Shown here: in pieces, positions 6,423 through 13,760 of the stretch
Layout: every line of letters begins with the position of its first letter
Numbering within the stretch: position 1 is the stretch's first letter
Assembly (NCBI GenBank): GCA_003557965.1
Contig: PWND01000175.1
Location: 1 to 14,220 of the forward strand
DNA from: Bacteroidales bacterium
Lineage (GTDB): Bacteria > Bacteroidota > Bacteroidia > Bacteroidales > UBA7960
DNA length: 14,220 nt
Direction: 5' to 3'
Notes under the pieces: model-generated
Told to the model about the DNA's origin: nothing
Databases searched by the model: none
The model's input: the letters and a program-made list of their open reading frames with translations, nothing else
Program-made: the position numbers and the translations under genes

Positions 6423-7689
6423 AGGCTTTTTAAAGCTGGTTTTATTATTTGCAACAGCATTTTTGTTGCTGCCCGAAAATAATTTGTTTTCTCAAACAAG
6501 AATTAGTTCCCCATATTCCATGCATGGTATTGGAGAGTTATATTTTAATAATAACTTCAGAAACATGGGAATGGGAGGTATTTCTATAGGCCATAGAAGC
6601 AACAGGTCTGTAAACTATGTAAATCCTGCATCTTATACTGCCGTTGACTCTACCTCTTTTGTTTTTGAAACAACAATATTTTCTCACTTATATGAGCAGA
6701 AATCTTATGACCAGGAGCAGATGACGAACTATGCTTCACTTGGTAATATTGCATTTAAGTTTCCGGTTTATAGTTGGTGGTCATCAGCTTTTGGGCTTAT
6801 GCCATTTAGTGCAGTTGGATATAAAGTTACCAATACACAAAGCACGGATGACATGGAAGAACTTATATTTTCTTATGAGGGCGTTGGTGGTATTCACCAG
6901 GTTTTCTGGGGGAATGCCTTTAACCTGGGGAAAGGCTTCTCTGTTGGCGTTAATACCTCATACTTATTTGGAAACTATAAGGATATTACCGTAGTAAGTA
7001 GCCCGGAAGCTAGTTTCTACAGGGCAACTCAACACAGGACAATTTCAGCTAACGGCTTTATGCTTAACACAGGTATCCAGTATAACAGGGAAATTAGCCC
7101 GGAAAGGCATTATACAATTGGAGCTATTTTCGGTAATGAAACAAAACTTAATGCTGATGAAACTTTTATGTATAGAATGACACTTCCCGGACATACTGTA
7201 CCTGATACAGTCCAGTATTATGTTAATGATGATGGCAAAATGAATATACCACTATACTGGGGCGCCGGGTTTTCTGTAAAATTCAATGAAAACTGGATGG
7301 CCGGTGCAGACTTTTATAACCAAAACTGGAATAATTTTGAACTTTTTAATAAAGAAACCAAACTTAATAACTCATACCAGGTAGCTTTGGGCTCTATGTA
7401 TACTCCTGACCAAACAACATACTCTAACTTTTTAACACGGGCAAGATATACAGCAGGTGTGAGATACAAACAAACATATATTATTCATAATGACAATCCT
7501 GTTAATGAACTTGGCATAAGTGCAGGATTTGATTTCAGGCTTCGAAGAACATATTCAGGCATGACTTTTGCATTTGAATGGGTTAACAGGGGAAGCCTTG
7601 AAAATAACAACCTTAGGGAAGATATATTCAAATTCAACATCGGAATTAACTTCCATGAAAGATGGTTTGTCAGAAGAAAATTTTTATAA
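6409..7689 (+). CDS. FadL-like outer-membrane beta-barrel protein, unknown substrate
   Basis: The protein has 426 residues. An N-terminal signal peptide (hydrophobic residues 8-21) is probably cleaved after LFSQ (residue 29). The mature start SSPYSMHGIGELY, then RNMGMGGISIG and NYVNPASYTAVDSTSF, matches the opening of Bacteroidota barrels related to FadL/OmpP1, which let hydrophobic or other small molecules cross the outer membrane. The rest alternates polar and aromatic residues in short strands with turns (NNDG, NENW), as in a barrel of roughly 14 strands. It ends in FNIGINFHERWFVRRKFL. The start ATG lies inside coaX (14-bp overlap), suggesting translational coupling. Its neighbours lptC and ppiD point to an envelope role, but the substrate cannot be read from sequence. 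AT-rich codon use matches the rest of the cluster. Confidence 0.8.
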   Translation: MYIPKGFLKLVLLFATAFLLLPENNLFSQTRISSPYSMHGIGELYFNNNFRNMGMGGISIGHRSNRSVNYVNPASYTAVDSTSFVFETTIFSHLYEQKSYDQEQMTNYASLGNIAFKFPVYSWWSSAFGLMPFSAVGYKVTNTQSTDDMEELIFSYEGVGGIHQVFWGNAFNLGKGFSVGVNTSYLFGNYKDITVVSSPEASFYRATQHRTISANGFMLNTGIQYNREISPERHYTIGAIFGNETKLNADETFMYRMTLPGHTVPDTVQYYVNDDGKMNIPLYWGAGFSVKFNENWMAGADFYNQNWNNFELFNKETKLNNSYQVALGSMYTPDQTTYSNFLTRARYTAGVRYKQTYIIHNDNPVNELGISAGFDFRLRRTYSGMTFAFEWVNRGSLENNNLREDIFKFNIGINFHERWFVRRKFL

Positions 7690-7705
7690 AATTCTAAGAA
7701 TTTAG

Positions 7706-7713
7706 TATATTTG
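7706..7713 (+). promoter_or_regulatory. TAnnTTTG element upstream of the TPR gene
   Basis: TATATTTG matches the Bacteroidota -7 element, but no TTG stands at a proper distance upstream. It lies 126 bp before the ATG at 7840 in a 150-bp AT-rich gap. If used, the TPR gene would have a leader of about 120 nt, and the downstream genes could be expressed apart from coaX. Confidence 0.35.
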
Positions 7714-7839
7714 AAATTATTTTTTTTGAAAAAAGCAAAAAAAACTGAAGTAATTAAAAGAATCATAATTTCGAAAACAATATTTTTAATATTAGAAATC
7801 AATATAGTACAACCAGTTAAAATAATTAAATATTTATAG

Positions 7840-9228
7840 ATGAAAACAAAAACTTTATTAATTTCCACTTTTGCCGTTTTTACGTTGTTAATGACTTTAA
7901 GCTACAATCAACTTAATGCAAATGATAACGCTTTAAACAAGTTTGAAAAACTTGGCCTGTATTTGGATGAACACGAACAGGATTATGGCAAGTATGGTAA
8001 AGATAGTGCTCGATGTGTTAGAAACTTGTCAATATATATAGAATATTATCGTCAACGCAGCTTAGAACATGCTGTTGAACCTTGGCGATGGGTTTATCAT
8101 AATTGCCCGGGTGCACGACAAAATACTTTTATTCATGGTGCTCAAATAATAAAATACCTATATAGCATTGAGGAAGACCCGCAGCAAAGAGAAGCGTATG
8201 TTGACTCATTGATGACTTTATATGATAAAAGAATTAAATATTTTGGCAGAGAAGGTTTTGTGTTGGGAAGGAAAGCAGCCGACCTTTATACATTTCAGCC
8301 AAACAATGTTATGGAAATATATGAAATTTCGGAAAGGTCAATTTCTCTTGAGGGGAAGTCTTCTTCAGCCGATGTTCTTTTAATTCATTTTCACAGCCTT
8401 ATTAGTTTGGTACAGGCCGGTTTAAAAGAAGAATATGAAGTTCTGGAAGCCTATGATAGGGCAATGAATATTATTGACCATGTGATGGAAACAGAACCTG
8501 ATAAACGAAATCAATATGAAGTTACCAAAGGAAATTTGGAACAAATGTTCAGCCCCTTTGCCAGTTGTGAGAATATTGTACAGTTGTATCAGCCAAGATT
8601 TGAAAACAACCCTAATGATCCTGAATTATTACAAAAAATTACAGAAATGCTTGATAATTCTGACTGTCATGATGAGGAGCTTTTTTATAATGCCAGCTTA
8701 AATTTATATAATCTTGCTCCAAATGCAGAAGCTGCTTTTATGCTTGGCCGTATGGAACAGGAAAACGAAAACTTTGATAAAGCTTTGAAATTCTTTAAAG
8801 AAGCTATTCCTCTTTATGAAAAAGAAGAAGATAAATTTACACCGTACTTAATTATTGCTGATATACTTTTCAGGCAATTTGACAGGTACTCTGATGCCAG
8901 AAGATATGCTCTTAAAGCTGCAGATGCACAGCCTGATAATGGCAGGCCGTTTTTACTTATTGGGGAAATGTATGGTGCTACAGCCAGGCAGTGCGGCGAT
9001 AATGAATTTACGGAAAGAGTTGCACATTGGGCTGCAGTTGATAAATTCAAGCAGGCGAAAAGAGTTGATGATAGCGCAAGTATTCAAGAGAGAGCTGACT
9101 CCATGATAGATACTCATAAAAGACATTTTCCAACAAGAGAAAATATCTTTTTCTATGGCTTTGAAGAAGGAGAAACTTATACTGTTGAATGTTGGATAAA
9201 TGAACGAACAATTATCAGGGCCAGGTAA
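7840..9228 (+). CDS. Secreted tetratricopeptide-repeat protein, unknown function
   Basis: The protein has 462 residues. A cleavable signal peptide ends near NQLNA-NDN (residue 27) and there is no lipobox, so it should be periplasmic or surface-exposed. The body is helical. Residues about 293-385 fit TPR units (AEAAFMLGRMEQENENFDKALKFFKEAI, here split: AEAAFMLGRMEQENENFD, then KALKFFKEAIPLYEKEED; later YSDARRYALKAADAQPDN and RPFLLIGEMYG). TPR domains bind other proteins and often scaffold envelope complexes. The earlier part (30-290) holds WRWVYHNCPGARQNTFIHG and further helical pairs that look like diverged repeats. Cysteines occur in RCVRN, NCPGA, SCENI, DCHD, RQCGD and VECW, so disulfides are possible in the periplasm. 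The gene ends 7 bp before, or overlaps by 29 bp, the lptC start, which argues for shared translation. I know no assigned function. An assembly role in envelope biogenesis is inference from neighbours. Confidence 0.8.
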   Translation: MKTKTLLISTFAVFTLLMTLSYNQLNANDNALNKFEKLGLYLDEHEQDYGKYGKDSARCVRNLSIYIEYYRQRSLEHAVEPWRWVYHNCPGARQNTFIHGAQIIKYLYSIEEDPQQREAYVDSLMTLYDKRIKYFGREGFVLGRKAADLYTFQPNNVMEIYEISERSISLEGKSSSADVLLIHFHSLISLVQAGLKEEYEVLEAYDRAMNIIDHVMETEPDKRNQYEVTKGNLEQMFSPFASCENIVQLYQPRFENNPNDPELLQKITEMLDNSDCHDEELFYNASLNLYNLAPNAEAAFMLGRMEQENENFDKALKFFKEAIPLYEKEEDKFTPYLIIADILFRQFDRYSDARRYALKAADAQPDNGRPFLLIGEMYGATARQCGDNEFTERVAHWAAVDKFKQAKRVDDSASIQERADSMIDTHKRHFPTRENIFFYGFEEGETYTVECWINERTIIRAR

Positions 9229-9235
9229 TCATTTA

Positions 9236-9817
9236 ATGAACTTTACAGAACAAAACCCTTATTATTTTTTACATAAAGCTAAAAGCATTGTCATTCTGCT
9301 TTTTATGACAGTGCTTTTAGCTTGTAAAACAGACCTGGATACTATCTCTATCATCACAAAAGAAGATGAAACACCCTTAGAAACAGCTTTTGATGTAAAA
9401 ATTGTTTATTCAGAACATGCTAAGATTAAAATGATCCTGGAGTCACCCAAAATGGATAAATATCAAAGTGAAGAAAGGAATTTTCTTGAAATGCCTGATG
9501 GCGTTAATGTATTGTTCTTTGATTCTATTGGCCAGCAAACATCCAGCCTGAGAGCAAATTATGCAATCAGCTACGAGGAAGAAAACATTATGGAAGCCCA
9601 TAATGATGTAGTTGTTATTAACGAGAAAAATGAAAAATTAAATACCGAGCATTTAATATGGGATAGAAATAAGCAGATTATTTTCACCGAAAAGTTTGTG
9701 AAAATTACTACTGATGAGGAAGTCCTTTTTGGCGACGGACTAGAATCTGATGAAAGGTTTGACCAATGGGTGATTAAAAGGCCCAGAGGTGTCTTTAGTA
9801 TAGAAACAGGTGATTGA
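9236..9817 (+). CDS. lptC: LPS export protein LptC, lipoprotein type
   Basis: LptC joins the LptBFG transporter in the inner membrane and passes lipopolysaccharide to LptA on its way to the outer membrane. The sequence reads as the Bacteroidota form. A signal segment (KAKSIVILLFMTVLLAC) ends in the lipobox LLAC, then come YSEHAKIKMILESPKMDKY, EMPDGVNVLFFDSIGQ, EAHNDVVVINEKNEKLNTE, LIWDRNKQIIFTEKFVKI and FGDGLESDERFDQWVI, the beta-jellyroll strands of the family. From the ATG at 9236 the protein has 193 residues with Cys30. An in-frame ATG at 9200 would give 205 residues and overlap the TPR gene by 29 bp. I prefer 9236 because it starts 7 bp after the TPR stop and gives a shorter n-region. The stop is TGA, immediately followed by in-frame TAA. 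Confidence 0.9.
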   Translation: MNFTEQNPYYFLHKAKSIVILLFMTVLLACKTDLDTISIITKEDETPLETAFDVKIVYSEHAKIKMILESPKMDKYQSEERNFLEMPDGVNVLFFDSIGQQTSSLRANYAISYEEENIMEAHNDVVVINEKNEKLNTEHLIWDRNKQIIFTEKFVKITTDEEVLFGDGLESDERFDQWVIKRPRGVFSIETGD

Positions 9818-9841
9818 TAAAAACTATTATTTGTAAATTTG
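9814..9841 (+). promoter_or_regulatory. Promoter overlapping the lptC stop, for corC
   Basis: TTG at 9814-9816 and a perfect TAAATTTG at 9834-9841 are 17 bp apart. The -33 element overlaps the lptC stop codon and the -7 element ends 13 nt before the corC TTG start, so the leader would be only a few bases long. Confidence 0.55.
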
Positions 9842-9854
9842 TAAAAAAATTATT

Positions 9855-11123
9855 TTGGAACACATTACCATTATAATTGTTAGTATTATTTTTTCGGCAT
9901 TCTTCTCAGGAATGGAAATAGCCTATGTGTCGGCTAATAAGTTGAAAGTTGAAGTTGATAAAAAAAGTGGTGGCTTATCTGCAAAACTACTTGGGAAAAT
10001 TGTAAAAACTGATTCCGACTTTATTTCTACAATGCTGGTTGGCAACAACCTTATGCTTGTAATTTATGGAATATCAGCCGCACTACTCCTCGAACCGATA
10101 CTAAAAGCAACTCTCCCACAATCACTTTTTAGTGAACCGGCAATCCTGATTTTCCAAACTATCATTACATCCCTGGTTATCCTTATTTTCGCTGAATTTA
10201 TTCCTAAATCACTATTCCGAATTAACCCAAATAGAATAATTAACTTCTTTTCAATACCTGTTGTTATTTTCTATTACCTGCTATTCCCGATTGTGTTTAT
10301 TACAATTAAACTTGCATCTGCTATTCTAAAATATGGCTTTAGAATTAATATTGAAGGAAGAAAAAAAGTTTTCGATATTGTTGATATTGACCACTTTCTT
10401 AAAGAGTTTTCTTCTGATGACAAAGATCATAGTGACAGCGAAAGCCTTGAAATGCAAATATTTAAAAATGCAATTGAATTTCCGGAAGTTAAGCTTAGAG
10501 AATGCATGATCCCAAGGACTGAAATTGTAGCATTTGAACAAAATGATGACCTTATTAGCATCAGAGAAAAATTTACGGAAACAGGGCTGTCTAAAATTCT
10601 TATCTATAAAGAAGATATTAATGAAGTTATTGGATATGTTCATGTTTTTGATTTTTTTAAAAACCCCGAAGATATTAAATCAATTTTAAGGCCGCTGCTT
10701 ATTGTGCCTGAAACTATGCTCGCTAATAAACTACTGCAAAGCTTTATTCAGCAAAATAAGAGTATTGCTGTTGTAGTTGATGAATTTGGCGGAACCGCCG
10801 GGCTTATTACTATAGAAGATATTATGGAGGAAATATTCGGAGAAATTGATGATGAGTATGATTTTGATAATCTTGTTGAAAAACAAATTAAAAATAATGA
10901 ATATCTCTTCTCCGCCAGGCTTGAAATTGACTATTTAAATGAAAAATACAGCTTGAAACTCCCGGAATCCGAAGAATATGAAACACTTGGAGGGCTTATT
11001 ATTAACTATCATGAAAGCATTCCTGACAAGGATGATGTTATCACAATAAACGATTTCGTTTTCAAGGTAACACAAGTTACCGAAAACAGAATAGAACAAG
11101 TAATCTTAAAAACCAATAAATGA
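9855..11123 (+). CDS. CNNM/CorC (HlyC) family membrane protein with CBS domains
   Basis: The protein has 422 residues. An N-terminal DUF21/CNNM transmembrane domain (about 1-160) opens with TIIIVSIIFSAFFSGMEIAYVSANK and contains the helix FAEFIPKSLFR. A CBS pair follows (about 215-335: ECMIPRTEIVAFEQ, VIGYVHVFDF, then AVVVDEFGGTAGLITIEDIMEEIFGEIDDEYD). A CorC/HlyC C-terminal domain runs from about 345 to 420 (SARLEIDYLNEKYSLKLP, YETLGGLI). The family is linked to Mg2+/Co2+ efflux and divalent-cation homeostasis in the inner membrane. A Bacteroidota relative, GldE, takes part in gliding, and calling this one GldE would need a tree. The start is a TTG codon, chosen because the next Met (residue 20) would cut off the first membrane helix. 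The stop is TGA, with an in-frame TAA two codons later. Confidence 0.88.
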   Translation: MEHITIIIVSIIFSAFFSGMEIAYVSANKLKVEVDKKSGGLSAKLLGKIVKTDSDFISTMLVGNNLMLVIYGISAALLLEPILKATLPQSLFSEPAILIFQTIITSLVILIFAEFIPKSLFRINPNRIINFFSIPVVIFYYLLFPIVFITIKLASAILKYGFRINIEGRKKVFDIVDIDHFLKEFSSDDKDHSDSESLEMQIFKNAIEFPEVKLRECMIPRTEIVAFEQNDDLISIREKFTETGLSKILIYKEDINEVIGYVHVFDFFKNPEDIKSILRPLLIVPETMLANKLLQSFIQQNKSIAVVVDEFGGTAGLITIEDIMEEIFGEIDDEYDFDNLVEKQIKNNEYLFSARLEIDYLNEKYSLKLPESEEYETLGGLIINYHESIPDKDDVITINDFVFKVTQVTENRIEQVILKTNK

Positions 11124-11170
11124 TTAAGTTAATTTATTAACTCTTATTTTATTATTTTAAAATTCTGTTA

Positions 11171-11178
11171 TACATTTG
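11171..11178 (+). promoter_or_regulatory. TAnnTTTG element upstream of ppiD
   Basis: TACATTTG fits the Bacteroidota -7 element and lies 58 nt before the ppiD ATG in a 113-bp AT-rich gap. No TTG stands at -33, where the sequence is an A/T run, so the match is partial. It suggests ppiD can be transcribed on its own. Confidence 0.45.
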
Positions 11179-11236
11179 CAAACTCAAAAATTTAATTATT
11201 TATTCTTTATACATATAAATATAATATCAAAATAAA

Positions 11237-13459
11237 ATGGCAGTAATAGGGAAAATCAGAAGTTACTCAGGATTATTAATTGCAATAATTGGATTAGGCC
11301 TTGCAGCTTTTGTGTTGCAAGACTTTTTTGGCTCAGGCACTACTCAGCAAAGAGGAGTTTCAGAAGTTGGCAAAGTTGAAAATAACAAAATCTCTCCAAT
11401 GGAGTTTTTTGAAAGAGTATCCACTAAAAAGCGGCACACAGGCCTGGAAAATGTAGAACCACAAATTGATTTTGTAATCAGAAATTATACATGGGAAAGA
11501 ATTGTTGCTGAATTGTTGATTAATGAAGAAATTGATAACATAGGGCTTAGAATATCTTCGGAAGAATACAGTGATATTTTTTTTGGAGATGAGCCTCACG
11601 ACATGGTTATGCAGTTTTTTGGAAATCCTCAAACAGGAGAACTTGACAAAGAAATGGTTTTCAGAATTCTGGAACAGGTTAACTGTAATATAGACAGACG
11701 ACACATGAACCAACAAGAAAGAGAAGTGTGCTGGCTAAAGCAGGAGTTGAGAAAACAAAAAAGACAGGAAAAATATTTAAATCTGGTTCGAAATGGTTAT
11801 TACGCACCAAAAACCCTTGCTGAACTTTCCTTCCAGCAGGAAAATGTTACGGCTGATTTAAGATACGTAATGAAAAACTATAATGATATAGCCACTGATC
11901 AAATCAGAATATACTTTCCTGACTTGATAAACTCTTATCATAAGATAAAACATGAATATAAAAATGATGAAGAAACAAGGGATATTGAATATGTAGTTTT
12001 TCCCGTGTTTCCATCTGATGAAGACAGAGAGGAAGTTTATAACAGCGTTTTGGAACTTACTGAAGAATTAAAAACAACCAGAAATGAATTTGTTGAATCT
12101 TTTGTTAACTCTGTGAGCGATATAAGATTTGACCCGACATTTAAAACCGAAGGCTCTTTAAACATTGAAATAGATTCTATCATGTTTAATTCACCTGTAG
12201 GTACTGTTGTAGGCCCATACAGGGAAGGAAACTACTTTAAGTCTTCAAGGCTCCATAGCATTGAACTAAGGCCTGATTCTATGAGCGCCAAGCATATATT
12301 AGTTGCATACCAGGGTGCTTTACAGGCTGATCCTTCTATTGAAAGGCCTTATGCACAGGCAAAGGAGAAAGCTGACAGCTTATTGGATATTTTTAACAGG
12401 GGAAGAGCACAAATTGAGGACTTGGCCCCCGAACTGTCTGATGACCCAACTGCTGCCTTTAACCAGGGTGACCTTGGATGGTTTGAAGATGGACAAATGA
12501 CGAAAAACTTTAACAGGGCAATAATTGATAACTCTATAGGTGATTTTGTTGTTGCCGAAACTGAATATGGCTTTCACATTATTGAAATTACCGGAAAATC
12601 CGCCCCTAAAAAGAATATCCAGGTTGCTCATGTTGCCAGGGAAATAGCACCAAGTAGTGCTACTTATAATAAAGTTTATACTGAAGCAAGTTCTTTCTCT
12701 GCCAAAGCACAACAAACTGATGATTTTGAAAGGCTCGCTAATGAAAAAGACCTTGTTAAAAGATCAGCACAGGGCGTGACTATTATGAGTAACAACTTGC
12801 CGGGTGTTAATAACCCAAGGGCTGTTATAAGATGGGCATTCATGGATAATGTGAAAGTTGGTGACGTCTCAAGCATTGAAGAGATTGATATTATTGATGA
12901 CTACTATATTGTTGCTCATTTGGCCAATATTACACCAAAAGGTTATCCTCCATTGGCTGAGATTGAAGATAGAGTTAGAGAGCATGCTTTAAATCAGAAG
13001 AAATATGAACTGTTCTCGCAGAAAATTAAAGAAACTGAATATCATTCAATATATGATATGGCTGAAAAACTTGGCCTTAATGTTCAGTATGCTACAAACA
13101 TGAAGTATAAAGCATCTATGCTTAGCGGTGCAGGATATGAACCTTTTGTGATAGGTAAAGCAATAAGTAATGAAACTGATGTTATATCAGAACCGATAAA
13201 AGGAAATGCCGGTGTTTTTGTTGTGAAAATTACAAGGAAGGATGACCCTTTTACTCCTTCTAGCTTAACACCCTACCAGGAAAGGCTAAGGGCAAACTTT
13301 ACAAGGTATATTGACAGGGATACTGATAATATTATTAAATATGAAAAGTTTCTTGAAGTTCTGCTTAGAAGAAACTTTGCAGCTAATATTCAAAGCAAAG
13401 TTATTGAAGCTTTAAGAGAAAATGCCAGTATTGAAGACAACAGAGCATTTGACTATTAA
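11237..13459 (+). CDS. ppiD: Membrane-anchored periplasmic peptidyl-prolyl isomerase PpiD
   Basis: PpiD is held in the inner membrane by one N-terminal helix (residues 12-31, GLLIAIIGLGLAAFVLQDFF) and helps newly exported proteins fold at the exit of the Sec channel. The 740-residue length is normal for the Bacteroidota form. A SurA_N-like chaperone region follows the anchor (about 43-240: VGKVENNKISPMEFFERV, WERIVAELLINEEI). One clear parvulin domain spans about 348-453: SAKHILVAYQG, ADSLLDIFNRG, GDLGWFEDGQMTKNF and ETEYGFHIIEITG, where the GDLGWF and GFHII motifs are complete. Residues 461-600 (QVAHVAREIAP, DFERLANEKDL, RAVIRWAFMDNVKVGDVS) look like a second, degenerate parvulin unit, and a helical tail follows. 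The only two cysteines seen, Cys150 and Cys165, lie in the periplasmic chaperone part and could form a disulfide. It closes the lptC-corC-ppiD run. Confidence 0.9.
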   Translation: MAVIGKIRSYSGLLIAIIGLGLAAFVLQDFFGSGTTQQRGVSEVGKVENNKISPMEFFERVSTKKRHTGLENVEPQIDFVIRNYTWERIVAELLINEEIDNIGLRISSEEYSDIFFGDEPHDMVMQFFGNPQTGELDKEMVFRILEQVNCNIDRRHMNQQEREVCWLKQELRKQKRQEKYLNLVRNGYYAPKTLAELSFQQENVTADLRYVMKNYNDIATDQIRIYFPDLINSYHKIKHEYKNDEETRDIEYVVFPVFPSDEDREEVYNSVLELTEELKTTRNEFVESFVNSVSDIRFDPTFKTEGSLNIEIDSIMFNSPVGTVVGPYREGNYFKSSRLHSIELRPDSMSAKHILVAYQGALQADPSIERPYAQAKEKADSLLDIFNRGRAQIEDLAPELSDDPTAAFNQGDLGWFEDGQMTKNFNRAIIDNSIGDFVVAETEYGFHIIEITGKSAPKKNIQVAHVAREIAPSSATYNKVYTEASSFSAKAQQTDDFERLANEKDLVKRSAQGVTIMSNNLPGVNNPRAVIRWAFMDNVKVGDVSSIEEIDIIDDYYIVAHLANITPKGYPPLAEIEDRVREHALNQKKYELFSQKIKETEYHSIYDMAEKLGLNVQYATNMKYKASMLSGAGYEPFVIGKAISNETDVISEPIKGNAGVFVVKITRKDDPFTPSSLTPYQERLRANFTRYIDRDTDNIIKYEKFLEVLLRRNFAANIQSKVIEALRENASIEDNRAFDY

Positions 13460-13496
13460 ATACAGATAAGCTTTTTATAAATAATAAAACAATAAA

Positions 13497-13527
13497 TTTT
13501 GCTTTTGCGTTTTTTTTTTTAAATTTG
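13497..13527 (+). promoter_or_regulatory. Promoter for the gene at 13761
   Basis: TTTTG at 13497-13501, an 18-bp spacer and a perfect TAAATTTG at 13520-13527 match the Bacteroidota consensus. No other TAnnTTTG was found between here and the ATG at 13761, so the transcript would have a leader of roughly 225-230 nt. The spacer contains a run of 12 or more T. Confidence 0.6.
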
Positions 13528-13543
13528 TCTTTTATTCGACAAA
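13524..13543. promoter_or_regulatory. Dyad overlapping the -7 element, possible operator
   Basis: Arms TTTGTC (13524-13529) and GACAAA (13538-13543) enclose 8 nt. The left arm includes the TTTG of the -7 element and the dyad covers the expected transcription start, as a repressor site would. It could instead be an RNA hairpin at the 5' end. Confidence 0.4.
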
Positions 13544-13549
13544 AGAAGG

Positions 13550-13598
13550 AAGGTTTTGCTACGAAATACACAGTCAATGTAGTATGGCGTAGCACCTT
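13550..13598 (+). other. Structured leader hairpin upstream of the secreted-protein gene
   Basis: Outer arms AAGGT (13550-13554) and ACCTT (13594-13598) stack on GCTACG (13558-13563) and CGTAGC (13588-13593), with a 3-nt bulge on the left. Inside, TACA (13567-13570) pairs with TGTA (13578-13581) around a 7-nt loop. No T-run follows, so it is not a plain terminator of ppiD. Downstream, CGTAAG (13663-13668) could compete by pairing with CTTACG (13596-13601). I do not recognise a named RNA family. The rest of the leader up to 13760 is AT-rich with no gene. Confidence 0.5.
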
Positions 13599-13760
13599 AC
13601 GTTATAAAAAATATTATAAGTAATCTAATTAATTATGATTATTAAAAAAGATATACACCCCCCGTAAGTTGAAAAGTTCGTTTTTAGTTTATAACAAATA
13701 CAAATAATTACTTATTACATAACAGAAAAAGAAAAAGTATTAACCAAAACTATACTCATT

